DNA of 64,000 nucleotides, from positions 2,480,001-2,544,000 of the forward strand of contig NZ_JADOTY010000001.1 in NCBI RefSeq assembly GCF_015751785.1. Reading direction: 5' to 3'. Source of the DNA: Micromonospora vinacea (lineage in GTDB: Bacteria; Actinomycetota; Actinomycetes; Mycobacteriales; Micromonosporaceae). The position numbers and the translations under genes were made by a program. The stretch's first letter is position 1, and each line of letters begins with the position of its first letter. Shown here one piece after another: positions 17,304 through 25,667 of this stretch. A model generated the notes under the pieces. It saw only the letters and a list, made by a program, of their open reading frames with translations. It did not search any database and was not told the origin of the DNA.

Positions 17304-18251
17304 ATGCGCACCGTGACGAGACTGGCCGGGTTCGCCGTCGGCCTGGCGGCGGTCTTCGGCGCGACCTACGGGATCGGCCGGGTCGTCGACCCCGCCCCGG
17401 CCGCCGAGAGCCGGCACGACGGCGACGCCGCCCATGCGACGGGCGAGCACGACGAGACAGCCGCCCGGCTTCCCGGCGGCCTGCTCGTCTCCGACCGGGG
17501 CTACACCCTCGAACCGGTCAACGCCCCGGCCGGCGAATTCGCCTTCCGGATCGCCGGCCCGGACGGCCGCCCGGTCACCCGGTACGAGGTGGCGCACGAC
17601 AAGCAGATGCACCTGATCGTCGCCCGACGGGACCTTTCCGGCTTCCGGCACGTGCACCCCGAGTTGACAGCGGACGGCACCTGGCGGGTCGACACGCCGC
17701 TGACCGGCCCCGGGCAGTGGCGGGCGTTCGCCGACTTCACCCCGACCGGAGGTGAGCCGCTGACCCTCGGCGTGGACGTGACAGTCCCCGGCGAGCTGAC
17801 CGAACGACAGTTGCCCGCCCCGGCGACCAGCACCACAGTCGACGGCTACACGGTCACCCTGGCCGGTACGCCGCAGCCCGGCCGCACGTCGTCGCTGACC
17901 CTGACCGTCAGCCGGGACGGGCAGCCGGTCACCGACCTGGAGCCCTACCTGGGCGCGTACGGGCACCTGGTGGCGTTGCGCCGGGGCGATCTGGCGTACC
18001 TGCACGTGCACCCGGACGGCACTCCCGGCGACGGGCGCACCCGGCCCGGTCCGGCCGTCACCTTCCTCGCCGAGGTGCCCTCGGCCGGCAGCTACCGGAT
18101 CTACCTCGACTTCCAGCACGGGGGACGGGTGCACACCGCCGAGTTCACGGTGATCGCCGGTGCTGCCCCGACCGGAGACGCCCCCACGCCGAGCGGGCCC
18201 GCACCGACCGGCGGGGCCGACCACGGCACCCCCGGGCACGGACACGACTGA
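17304..18251 (+). CDS. Exported histidine-rich protein of the copper operon
   Basis: A 315-residue protein with an N-terminal membrane/signal segment (about residues 5-25), then a His/Asp-rich stretch (SRHDGDAAHATGEHDE). Two beta-rich, probably immunoglobulin-like domains follow, each with a His pair (KQMHLIVARRDLSGFRHVHP and GHLVALRRGDLAYLHVHP). The C-terminus is Pro/Gly-rich and ends GHGHD. It sits between copZ and copA, so periplasmic-side copper binding or buffering is likely. Families of this type are common in actinobacterial copper loci, but I cannot name a characterised member. ATG start with CGGAGGG upstream. Confidence 0.8.
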   Translation: MRTVTRLAGFAVGLAAVFGATYGIGRVVDPAPAAESRHDGDAAHATGEHDETAARLPGGLLVSDRGYTLEPVNAPAGEFAFRIAGPDGRPVTRYEVAHDKQMHLIVARRDLSGFRHVHPELTADGTWRVDTPLTGPGQWRAFADFTPTGGEPLTLGVDVTVPGELTERQLPAPATSTTVDGYTVTLAGTPQPGRTSSLTLTVSRDGQPVTDLEPYLGAYGHLVALRRGDLAYLHVHPDGTPGDGRTRPGPAVTFLAEVPSAGSYRIYLDFQHGGRVHTAEFTVIAGAAPTGDAPTPSGPAPTGGADHGTPGHGHD

Positions 18252-18263
18252 CGGGACCAGACG

Positions 18264-20510
18264 ATGACCACCACCAGCAGACCGCTGCCCGAGGCGCCGA
18301 ACCGGATCGAACTGGCGATCGGCGGGATGACCTGCGCCGCGTGCGCCGCCCGGATCGAGAAGAAGCTCAACCGGATGGACGGGGTGAGCGCCACAGTCAA
18401 CTACGCCACCGAGAAGGCGACAGTCCGGTACGCCGACGGCGTCACCCCGGACGACCTGATCGTGACAGTGCAGAAGACCGGTTACACGGCGGCGCTGCCG
18501 GCCCCGCCCAGCGCGGAACCCCCGGTGGACCCGTTGCGGGGGCCGCGTACCCGGCTCTGGGTGTCGGTGGCCCTGAGTGTGCCGGTGGTACTGCTCGCCA
18601 TGGTCCCGGCCTGGCAGTTCGACTACTGGCAGTGGCTGTCGTTGACCCTGGCCGCCCCGGTGGTGGTCTGGGGTGGGCTGCCGTTCCACCGAGCCGCCTG
18701 GACCAACCTGCGGCACGGCGCCGCCACCATGGACACGCTGGTGTCGCTCGGCACCCTTGCCGCGTTCGGCTGGTCGCTCTGGGCGCTCTTCCTCGGTGAC
18801 GCGGGGATGCCCGGGATGACGCACCCGTTCCGCTTCGACATCACCCGGACCGACGGTGCCGGCAACATCTACCTGGAGGCGGCGGCCGGGGTCACAGTGT
18901 TCATCCTGGCCGGTCGCTACTTCGAGGCCCGGTCCAAGCGGACTGCCGGTGCCGCCCTGCGCGCCCTGCTCGACCTCGGCGCCAAGGACGTGGCGGTGCT
19001 GCGTGACGGCGTGGAGACGCTGATCCCGGTGGACCGGCTCGTCGTCGGTGACCGGTTCGTGGTCCGCCCCGGCGAGAAGATCGCCACCGACGGGGTGGTC
19101 GACGAGGGCACCTCCGCTGTCGACGCCAGCATGCTCACCGGTGAGTCGGTGCCGGTCGAGGTCGCCCCCGGCGACGGCGTGGTCGGCGCCACGATCAACG
19201 CGGGCGGGCGGCTGATCGTCACCGCCACCCGGGTCGGCGCGGACACCCAGCTCGCCCGGATGGCCGACCTGGTCGAGCAGGCGCAGAGCGGCAAGGCGGC
19301 CGTGCAGCGGCTGGCGGACCGGATCTCCGGGGTCTTCGTGCCGATCGTCATCACCCTCGCCGTCGGCACGCTCGGCTGGTGGCTCGGCACCGGGGCCGGC
19401 CCGACCGCCGCGTTCACCGCGGCCGTGGCCGTGCTGATCATCGCCTGTCCCTGCGCGCTCGGCCTGGCCACCCCGACCGCGCTGCTGGTCGGCACCGGTC
19501 GGGGCGCCCAGCTCGGCGTGCTGATCAAGGGCCCGGAGGTGCTGGAGTCGACCCGCCGGGTGGACACCGTGGTGCTCGACAAGACCGGCACCGTGACGAC
19601 CGGCCGGATGACACTGGTGGACGTGGTGCCGGCCAGCGGTGTGGACCGGGCCGAACTGCTCCGGCTCACCGGGGCGGTGGAGGCCGCCTCCGAGCACCCG
19701 ATCGCCCGTGCGATCGCCGCCGCTGCCACCGACGCGGGCGCGCTGCCCCCGGTGACCGCCTTCGGCAACCTCGAAGGGCTGGGCGTGACCGGCACTGTCG
19801 ACGGCCAGGCCGTGCTGGTCGGCCGGGTCCGGCTGCTGCGCGAGCGCGAGTTCGACGTACCGCCGGAGGTCGAGTGGGCCGTGCGTGACGCGGAGGCCGC
19901 CGGCCGTACGGCGATCGTCGCCGCTTGGGACGGGCGGGCCCGGGGCGTGCTCGCGGTCGCCGACGTGGTCCGGCCGACCAGCCGGGCGGCGGTGGCGCGG
20001 CTGCGTGGGCTGGGGCTGACCCCGGTCCTGCTGACCGGGGACAACACCACAGTGGCGCGCGCGGTCGCCGCCGAGGTGGGCGTGGACGAGGTGATCGCCG
20101 AGGTGCTGCCGGCCGGGAAGGTCGACGTGATCAAGCGGCTCCAGGCCGAGGGACGGTCGGTGGCGATGGTCGGTGACGGGGTCAACGACGCGCCGGCACT
20201 GGCCCAGGCCGACCTGGGGCTGGCCATGGGCACCGGCACCGACGTGGCGATCGAGGCGGCCGACCTCACCCTCGTCCGGGGCGACCTGGACGCCGCGGTG
20301 GACGCCATCCGGTTGTCCCGTCGCACCCTCGGCATCATCCGGGGCAACCTGTTCTGGGCGTTCGGCTACAACGTGGCGGCCCTGCCGTTGGCCGCCGCCG
20401 GCCTGCTCAACCCGATGATCGCGGGCGCCACGATGGCGCTGTCCTCGGTCTTCGTGGTGGCCAACAGCCTGCGCCTGCGTCGCTTTCGCCCGGCCGCTGC
20501 CGATCTGTGA
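18264..20510 (+). CDS. copA: Copper-exporting P1B-type ATPase CopA
   Basis: Pumps Cu(I) out of the cytosol using ATP. Domains in order: one N-terminal metal-binding domain with GMTCAAC (Cys24, Cys27); membrane helices; actuator TGES (residues 292-295); the transmembrane CPC motif (Cys395-Pro-Cys397) that marks Cu(I) specificity; phosphorylated Asp439 in DKTGT; SEHP in the nucleotide domain; and GDGVNDAP at about residue 637. The length of 748 residues is typical. It is the last gene of the copZ operon under CsoR. All catalytic residues are intact. Confidence 0.96.
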   Translation: MTTTSRPLPEAPNRIELAIGGMTCAACAARIEKKLNRMDGVSATVNYATEKATVRYADGVTPDDLIVTVQKTGYTAALPAPPSAEPPVDPLRGPRTRLWVSVALSVPVVLLAMVPAWQFDYWQWLSLTLAAPVVVWGGLPFHRAAWTNLRHGAATMDTLVSLGTLAAFGWSLWALFLGDAGMPGMTHPFRFDITRTDGAGNIYLEAAAGVTVFILAGRYFEARSKRTAGAALRALLDLGAKDVAVLRDGVETLIPVDRLVVGDRFVVRPGEKIATDGVVDEGTSAVDASMLTGESVPVEVAPGDGVVGATINAGGRLIVTATRVGADTQLARMADLVEQAQSGKAAVQRLADRISGVFVPIVITLAVGTLGWWLGTGAGPTAAFTAAVAVLIIACPCALGLATPTALLVGTGRGAQLGVLIKGPEVLESTRRVDTVVLDKTGTVTTGRMTLVDVVPASGVDRAELLRLTGAVEAASEHPIARAIAAAATDAGALPPVTAFGNLEGLGVTGTVDGQAVLVGRVRLLREREFDVPPEVEWAVRDAEAAGRTAIVAAWDGRARGVLAVADVVRPTSRAAVARLRGLGLTPVLLTGDNTTVARAVAAEVGVDEVIAEVLPAGKVDVIKRLQAEGRSVAMVGDGVNDAPALAQADLGLAMGTGTDVAIEAADLTLVRGDLDAAVDAIRLSRRTLGIIRGNLFWAFGYNVAALPLAAAGLLNPMIAGATMALSSVFVVANSLRLRRFRPAAADL

Positions 20511-20584
20511 CGACGGTAATGGTTGGGCCGGTGACGGCGGGGGTACCTCTGTTGTTGTAGCGACGCTCGCAATGGAGGTTGGCA

Positions 20585-20758
20585 ATGGGATTCGACGATA
20601 AGATCAACAACGCCACCGAGGACGCGACCGGCAAGCTGAAGGAAGGCGCCGGTCGGGCCACCGACAACGAGCAGCTGGAGGCGGAGGGTCGCGCTGACCA
20701 GTCCACCGCCAAGCTCAAGCAGGCGGGCGAGAAGATCAAGGACGCCTTCAAGAGCTGA
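20585..20758 (+). CDS. CsbD family stress protein
   Basis: A 57-residue, highly charged helical protein of the CsbD family: FDDKINNATEDATGKLKEG near the start and KLKQAGEKIKDAFK at the end. The family is general-stress associated; the molecular function is unknown. ATG start with GGAGG 5-6 bases upstream (AATGGAGGTTGGCA). It lies 74 bp after copA, has its own strong terminator, and is probably transcribed alone. It is too short to appear in many automatic gene lists. Confidence 0.92.
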   Translation: MGFDDKINNATEDATGKLKEGAGRATDNEQLEAEGRADQSTAKLKQAGEKIKDAFKS

Positions 20759-20773
20759 CGTACGACGTAACCC

Positions 20774-20810
20774 GCACGCCGGGCCGGTGATCATCACCGG
20801 CCCGGCGTGC
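20774..20810 (+). terminator. Terminator after csbD-like gene
   Basis: A perfect 17-bp stem (20774-20790 with 20794-20810) and the loop TCA, 15 bp after the stop codon. Confidence 0.88.
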
Positions 20811-20921
20811 TGTGTGTCCGGCCTCCTGCGCCGACCCTGAGATCCCCCTGATTCCGCTTCCGTCCCACACCGCCGCACGCCGGCACCTGCTAACTTCTCT
20901 TGGCATGTGCAAGGGCTGGTT

Positions 20922-21269
20922 ATGAGCACCGCTCCACCGCCGACCGGCGACGACCTGGTCCGGGTGCTGGCCACCCTGGCCAACCCGCACCGGCTGCGGG
21001 TCGTCGCCGCGTTGGCCCGCGAGCGTGCGTACGTCAGCGGGCTGGCCCGGCAACTGGGCATCAGCCGGGCGCTGTTGCAGGTCCACCTACGGAAGCTGGC
21101 GGCGGCCGGGCTGGTCACCGCCCGCCTGGAGTTGTCGGAGGACGGGAAGGCCATGAACTACTACGAGGTGGAGCCGTTCGTGCTCACACTCACCCCCGCG
21201 GTCATCGCGGCGGCGGTCGAGACGCTGACAGTGCCCGACTCGGGCGAGCAGCCGGGAGCACAGCGATGA
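20922..21269 (+). CDS. ArsR-type winged-helix regulator
   Basis: A 115-residue HTH protein. The winged helix covers about residues 10-85, with LATLANPHRLRVVAALA and the recognition helix region RQLGISRALLQVHLRKLAAAG, typical of ArsR-like regulators. There is no obvious metal-binding Cys pair. The ATG at 20922 is chosen (AAGGG upstream); a GTG five codons earlier is possible. Its stop overlaps the start of the next gene (ATGA at 21266-21269), so the two are translationally coupled. The C-terminal segment VEPFVLTLTPAVIAAAVETL may contact a partner or ligand. Confidence 0.85.
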   Translation: MSTAPPPTGDDLVRVLATLANPHRLRVVAALARERAYVSGLARQLGISRALLQVHLRKLAAAGLVTARLELSEDGKAMNYYEVEPFVLTLTPAVIAAAVETLTVPDSGEQPGAQR

Positions 21270-21535
21270 GCGAGCACGACTGGACCGAGGTGGTCGGCGC
21301 GATCGGCATCTTCGGCTTCCTGATCAGCGTGGTCACTGTGACAGTCGTGCAGCTCGCCAAGACCCGGCGGGCCCGGTACGAGGCGGACCGGGCGGACGAC
21401 TACCGCCGGCTCGCCGAGACGGCAGCTCAGGCCCAGGCGGAGAACGCCCGACTGCTCGCGGCGATGGATGGCCGGCTGGGCGGGATGGAGACCCGGATGA
21501 CCACGCTCGAACGCGTCCTGCGCGAGGTCGACTGA
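21266..21535 (+). CDS. Membrane-anchored coiled-coil protein coupled to the HTH regulator
   Basis: An 89-residue protein with a single membrane helix at about residues 9-30 (VVGAIGIFGFLISVVTVTVV). A charged, coiled-coil-forming C-terminal half follows (AQAENARLLAAMDGRLGGME). Its start overlaps the stop of the upstream regulator by 4 bp, and a strong terminator follows 17 bp later, so the two genes form a closed bicistronic unit. A likely reading is a membrane partner that sequesters or informs the regulator; this is inference. No named family recognised. Confidence 0.8.
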   Translation: MSEHDWTEVVGAIGIFGFLISVVTVTVVQLAKTRRARYEADRADDYRRLAETAAQAQAENARLLAAMDGRLGGMETRMTTLERVLREVD

Positions 21536-21552
21536 CAGGGCGGACGAGAGGC

Positions 21553-21586
21553 CCCGGGCCGTCGAGCGGCTACTCGACGGCCCGGG
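21553..21586 (+). terminator. Terminator after the HTH/coiled-coil operon
   Basis: Perfect 14-bp arms CCCGGGCCGTCGAG (21553-21566) and CTCGACGGCCCGGG (21573-21586) with a 6-base loop. Confidence 0.88.
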
Positions 21587-21657
21587 TGGAAGCAGCGTCA
21601 CCTCGCCCAGCGGGCGAGTTTCACCGCAACGCTCCTTCGAGGAGAGGACAGCACCTC

Positions 21658-23118
21658 ATGCTGCGCGTACGCAAATCCGCAGTCGGCTGGGCGGTCGCCC
21701 TGGCCCTCACGGCCGCCGGCCTGACCCCGGCGAGCCCGGCCGCCGCCCGACCACAGCCCGCCCCGACTATCGACTGGCGGCCCTGCGCCACCGACAACAG
21801 CGCCGAGTGCGGCACCCTGTCGCTGCCGGTGGACTGGAACCAACCCCGGGGTGAGCGCTTCGACCTGTCGCTGGCCCGCCGGGTCGCCAAGCCGGCCACC
21901 CGGGAAGGCACGCTGATCTTCGGCCCCGGCGGGCCGGGCGACAGCGGTGTCGACCGGGTCGTGAACGGCAGCTCCCGGTTCAGCGACGACCTGCGTGCCC
22001 GGTTCGACATCGTCAGCTTCGACCCCCGCGGCACCGGCGACAGCCACCCGGTGGTCTGTGCCCGGGACCTGCTCGCCCGGCAACCGCAGCTGATCGCCGA
22101 CCAGGCCCAGTTCGATGCCGTCCTGGCCGACAACGCGCTGCTGCGCGCCGACTGCCGGGCCCGCACCGGGTCTCTCTACGACCACGTCGACACCACAAGC
22201 GCCGCCCGCGACCTGGACGCGGTCCGCGTCGCGCTCGGCGAACGGCAGCTGACCTTCCACGGCAGCTCGTACGGCACCCTGCTCGGGCAGCGGTACGCCG
22301 AGCTGTACCCCGACCGGGTCCGGGCCATGGTCCTGGAGGCCACGATGGACCACAGCGTCGACACCCGCGCCTTCCTCGACAGCCAGGCCGTCACCGCGGA
22401 GGATGCGTTCGACGAGTTCCTGGCCTGGTGCGCCCGCTCGGCCGACTGCGTCCTGAACGGTCGGGACTTCCGGGCGATCTGGGCCGGGCTGCACGCCCGG
22501 GCCGAGCGTGGCTCGCTGACCGACCCGGACCAGGCCGGGGCCGCGCTCGCCCCGTTCGAGCTGAGCCGCCTTGCCCACAAGAAGCTCTACGACACGTGGC
22601 GGTGGCCGGGGCTGGCCGAGTGGATCGTCCGACTGGAGCGCACCGCCACCACGCCGAGCGCCCCCGCGCTGGCGGACGAGGCCGTGGCTCCGTACCCCTT
22701 CGCTGTCTTCTGTCAGGACTGGAGCCTGCCGGTCCGCGACTACAGCGAGTACGCCGGACACCTGCGCCGGGCGGCCCGGCTCGCGCCGGACCTGCGCTAC
22801 CCGCAGGCGCTGTTCGCCCTGGTCACCTGCCTGGGCACCCCGACGCCGGTGGCCAACCCGCAGCATCGGCTACGGGTCCGCACCGACGTGCCGCTGCTGC
22901 TCGCCGCCACAGTGCACGACCCGGCCACGGGCTACGACTGGGCGCGCAACGTGGCGCGACAGTTGGGCCGGCACGGCGCGATGCTCACCTACCAGGGGTG
23001 GGGGCACGGCAGCTACAGCAGCAGCCCGTGCGTGCAACGAGCCGTCGACTCCTACCTGATCGACCAGGTGGTGCCCGCCCGGGGCGCCAACTGCCCGGCC
23101 GTCGAACCCGAGGTGTGA
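21658..23118 (+). CDS. Secreted alpha/beta hydrolase (tripeptidyl aminopeptidase-like, TAP family)
   Basis: An exported serine hydrolase of the Streptomyces SlpD/SlpE/tripeptidyl-aminopeptidase group. Signal peptide at residues 1-34 (hydrophobic VGWAVALALTAAGL, cleavage near AAA-R). The oxyanion region is GPGGPGDSGV. Nucleophile Ser204 lies in GSSYG. The acid is probably the Asp in VHDPATGYDWA, and the base is His450 in GWGHGSY, in the C-terminal TAP-like domain that also carries the conserved Cys (SSPCVQRAVDSYL). The length of 486 residues is typical. ATG start after GAGGAGAGGA. The peptide substrate is unknown. Confidence 0.9.
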   Translation: MLRVRKSAVGWAVALALTAAGLTPASPAAARPQPAPTIDWRPCATDNSAECGTLSLPVDWNQPRGERFDLSLARRVAKPATREGTLIFGPGGPGDSGVDRVVNGSSRFSDDLRARFDIVSFDPRGTGDSHPVVCARDLLARQPQLIADQAQFDAVLADNALLRADCRARTGSLYDHVDTTSAARDLDAVRVALGERQLTFHGSSYGTLLGQRYAELYPDRVRAMVLEATMDHSVDTRAFLDSQAVTAEDAFDEFLAWCARSADCVLNGRDFRAIWAGLHARAERGSLTDPDQAGAALAPFELSRLAHKKLYDTWRWPGLAEWIVRLERTATTPSAPALADEAVAPYPFAVFCQDWSLPVRDYSEYAGHLRRAARLAPDLRYPQALFALVTCLGTPTPVANPQHRLRVRTDVPLLLAATVHDPATGYDWARNVARQLGRHGAMLTYQGWGHGSYSSSPCVQRAVDSYLIDQVVPARGANCPAVEPEV

Positions 23119-23122
23119 CCGC

Positions 23123-23159
23123 CGCTGCCGACCGTCGGGCCGCCCGGCGGTCGGCAGCG
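23123..23159. terminator. Bidirectional terminator after the secreted hydrolase
   Basis: Perfect 12-bp arms CGCTGCCGACCG (23123-23134) and CGGTCGGCAGCG (23148-23159) between two convergent genes. Confidence 0.85.
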
Positions 23160-23165
23160 CTGTGC

Positions 23166-23822
23166 TCACTGGCGTCGCCCGGCGCGTACGACCACGTCGT
23201 ACAGCGGGGCCTCCCGGCCCGGCATCGTGCGGCGCTGCTCCTCGGCGGTGACGATCTCCCAGGTGGCGCTGTCCAGGCCCGCGGTGATGTCCGCGAGGGT
23301 GACCGCTGCCTCGTCGGGCGGGTGGTGCCCGTGGCCGTGGCCGTGTCCGTGCCCCTGCTCGGTGGCGTCCGAGGTGTGCAGGTGTCCGACGATCAGGAGG
23401 GTGCCGCCGGGCGCCACCCACCCGGCGATGCGGTCGTAGAAGGCCAACTGCGGCATCGCGGGGTGCGCGTAGTGCGTCGTGACCAGGTCGAACCGCGTTT
23501 CCGGGGCCCAGGCCGTCAGGTCCGCCTCCACCCACCGCACGCGCTCGGAGACCCCGCTTCCCGTCGCGCGTTCGGCGGCCCGGGCGAGGGCGACGGGTGC
23601 GATGTCGACAGCGGTGACCTGCCAGCCGTGGGTGGCGAGCCAGATCGCCTCCGCGCCGGCGCCGCACCCGGCGTCCAACGCCGTGCCCGGCACCAGGCCG
23701 CCGGTCTCCCGGGCCAGGTACGGGTGGGCGGGACTCGTGCTCATCGCGCCGGGGCGGTCGTGGTGCGTCTGGTGCCAGTGCCGCTCCCAGTAGTCCTTGT
23801 CGAACTCGTGCTGCTCGGTCAT
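23166..23822 (-). CDS. Class I SAM-dependent methyltransferase with a His-Gly insert
   Basis: A 218-residue cytosolic methyltransferase of Rossmann type. The SAM-binding motif I is LDAGCGAGAEA (residues 49-59), motif II VTAVDIAP, and motif IV lies around FDLVTTHYAH. The layout resembles thiol/tellurite (TehB-like) methyltransferases. Between the core strands is an unusual run EQGHGHGHGHGHHPPDE (about residues 157-173) that could bind metal ions. It stands alone, convergent with the hydrolase gene. ATG start with AAGGAGC upstream. The substrate is unknown. Confidence 0.88.
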   Translation of the reverse strand: MTEQHEFDKDYWERHWHQTHHDRPGAMSTSPAHPYLARETGGLVPGTALDAGCGAGAEAIWLATHGWQVTAVDIAPVALARAAERATGSGVSERVRWVEADLTAWAPETRFDLVTTHYAHPAMPQLAFYDRIAGWVAPGGTLLIVGHLHTSDATEQGHGHGHGHGHHPPDEAAVTLADITAGLDSATWEIVTAEEQRRTMPGREAPLYDVVVRAGRRQ

Positions 23823-23919
23823 CTGTGCCTGCTCCTTCGCGCGTCGCCCACGACTGTGACCGCGACCCGAGCAATGCGCAAAGATTGTTGCCGAAACGGC
23901 AAGGAGGTGGTCCTCACTC

Positions 23920-25167
23920 CTACCCGGTCAGCCGGGCCGCCCGCACCTCCAGGTACCGCTGCTCGGGCCGGCTGGTGGTGCCCCGCGCCGCGGCCAGGTA
24001 CGCCTCCCGCGCCGCGCCGACATCCCCGGCCAGCTCCAACAGGTGACCCCGGACGGCGGCCAGCCGGTGGTGTCCGGCCGTGCGTTCGTCGAGATCCAAC
24101 GGCGTGAGCAGTGCCAGCCCGGCCCGGGGCCCGTCGACCATGGCCACCGCCACCGCCTGGTTGAGGGTGACCATCGGGTTCGGCGCGATCCGCGCCAGCA
24201 GCCGGTAGAGCGCGACGATCTGCCGCCAGTCCGTCTCCGCCGCCGTCGACGCCTCGGCGTGCACAGCGGCGATCGCCGCCTGGAGCTGGTACGGGCCGGG
24301 CGGCGACCAGGTCAACGCCTCGGTGATCAGCGCGACCCCCTCCGCGATGGCGGCGGCGTCCCACCGGGAGCGGTCCTGCTCGGCCAGCGGCACCAACTCC
24401 CCGTCCGGCCCCACCCGGGCCGCCCGGTGCGCGTCGGTCAGCAGCATCAGCGCCAGCAGCCCGGTCACCTCGCCGTCGTCGGGCAGCAGCCCGCGCAGGA
24501 TGCGAGCCAGCCGGATCGCCTCGCCGGTCAGCTCCGCCCGGCGCAGGTCCGGGCCACTGGACGCGGTGTAGCCCTCATTGAAGATCAGGTAGAGCACCCG
24601 CAGCACCGTTCCCAGCCGCTCGTCCCGCTCGGCCGGCCCGGGCATGGTGAACCGGGCCCCGGCGGCCTCGATCCGCTGCTTGGCCCGCCGGATCCGTTGG
24701 CTCATCGTCGCCTCGGGCACCAGGTGCGCCCGGGCGATCTGGGCGGTGCTGAGACCGCCTACCGCTCGCAGGGTCAGCGCCACCTGCGCCGACCCGGGCA
24801 GCGCCGGGTGGCAGCAGAGGAACAGCAGCGTGAGGGTGTCGTCGTCGGCCGGAACGGCGGGCTCCGCGTCCGCCGCCGGCACCACCCCGGCGTACGCCGG
24901 CTCGCGCCGCGCCACCGCCAGCTCGCGGTCCCGGCGCGCGCTCTCACTGCGCCACTCGTCGGTGAGCCGGCGGGTGGCCACCGTCAGCAACCAGGCGCGA
25001 GGATTGTCGGGTACGCCCTGGCCGGGCCACTGCGTCGCGGCGGCGAGCAGCGCCTCCTGGACCGCGTCCTCGCACCTGTCGAACTGTCCGTGCCGGCGGA
25101 CCAGCAGGCCGAGGACCTGCGGCGCGAACGTGCGCAGCAGGTCCTCGACCGTCCGGTCCCCGGTCAC
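23920..25167 (-). CDS. ECF RNA polymerase sigma factor, ECF42 type with C-terminal DUF6596
   Basis: A 415-residue sigma factor, much longer than a minimal ECF sigma. Region 2 is near residues 10-75 (CEDAVQEALLAAATQWP, NPRAWLLTVATRRLTDEW). Region 4 is near 115-170 (GGLSTAQIARAHLVPEATMS). A long helical C-terminal extension (~230 residues) follows, typical of the ECF42 group, which has no classical anti-sigma factor and relies on that extension. It overlaps the upstream DGPF gene by 4 bp (ATGA), the hallmark pairing of this group. The target promoters probably lie upstream of the DGPF gene. Confidence 0.92.
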   Translation of the reverse strand: MTGDRTVEDLLRTFAPQVLGLLVRRHGQFDRCEDAVQEALLAAATQWPGQGVPDNPRAWLLTVATRRLTDEWRSESARRDRELAVARREPAYAGVVPAADAEPAVPADDDTLTLLFLCCHPALPGSAQVALTLRAVGGLSTAQIARAHLVPEATMSQRIRRAKQRIEAAGARFTMPGPAERDERLGTVLRVLYLIFNEGYTASSGPDLRRAELTGEAIRLARILRGLLPDDGEVTGLLALMLLTDAHRAARVGPDGELVPLAEQDRSRWDAAAIAEGVALITEALTWSPPGPYQLQAAIAAVHAEASTAAETDWRQIVALYRLLARIAPNPMVTLNQAVAVAMVDGPRAGLALLTPLDLDERTAGHHRLAAVRGHLLELAGDVGAAREAYLAAARGTTSRPEQRYLEVRAARLTG

Positions 25168-25529
25168 ATCTCCGTCCCGGCCTCGTCCATGATCGGGCGG
25201 ACCTCCATCGCGCCGCCGTACCGGACGTCCGGCCAGCGGGCGGCGATCTCGGCGGCCCGCTGCGGGCTGTCGCAGTCGACGGCCAGGTAACCGGCGAACT
25301 GCTCCTTGCTCTCCATGAACGGGCCGTCGAGAACCTCGGGGTTGCCGTCCACGAGCCGGACCGTCAACGTCTGCGACGGATTGGCCAGCGCCTGGCCGCC
25401 GATCAGCTCGCCGGTCTCGGTCAGCTCCTTCATGATCTCGTCGACCTCACCGAAGAGGGCGGTGCGGTCCTGCTCGCTCAGCTCCTCGGTGAAGCCGGGC
25501 CGGTTCCAGATCAGCAGCATGTACTTCAC
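25164..25529 (-). CDS. YCII-related DGPF-domain protein
   Basis: A 121-residue ferredoxin-like YCII/DGPF domain protein. The family motif DGPFMESKEQFAGY starts at residue 68. Such proteins are the constant genetic partners of ECF42 sigma factors and are often the main target of the sigma factor; their biochemical role is unknown. ATG start with AGGAGC about 8 bases upstream. The stop overlaps the sigma gene start. Confidence 0.92.
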   Translation of the reverse strand: MKYMLLIWNRPGFTEELSEQDRTALFGEVDEIMKELTETGELIGGQALANPSQTLTVRLVDGNPEVLDGPFMESKEQFAGYLAVDCDSPQRAAEIAARWPDVRYGGAMEVRPIMDEAGTEM

Positions 25530-25667
25530 GGCGATGCTCCTCAGGCTCTGGTCGCACCCCGATCGGGGCGCGACTCACCGGAGGGTCGGAGCCGTTCCCC
25601 CGATCCCTACCGCGTACCGAAGAAAATCGCAGAAACGTCCGCCGGGGGTGGTCCCACGCCGGGTGGT

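Noticed and set aside
17205..20585. A 1126-codon open frame on the minus strand across copZ, the His-rich gene and copA
   Set aside because: It is antisense to three genes with intact catalytic motifs. Its translation is Gln/Arg/His/Gly-rich with no domain, as expected from the mirror frame of GC-rich codons.
23920..25167. The sigma factor as a SigJ/ECF41-type protein
   Set aside because: The partner gene is a DGPF/YCII protein and the C-terminal extension is long and helical rather than SnoaL-like, which fits ECF42.
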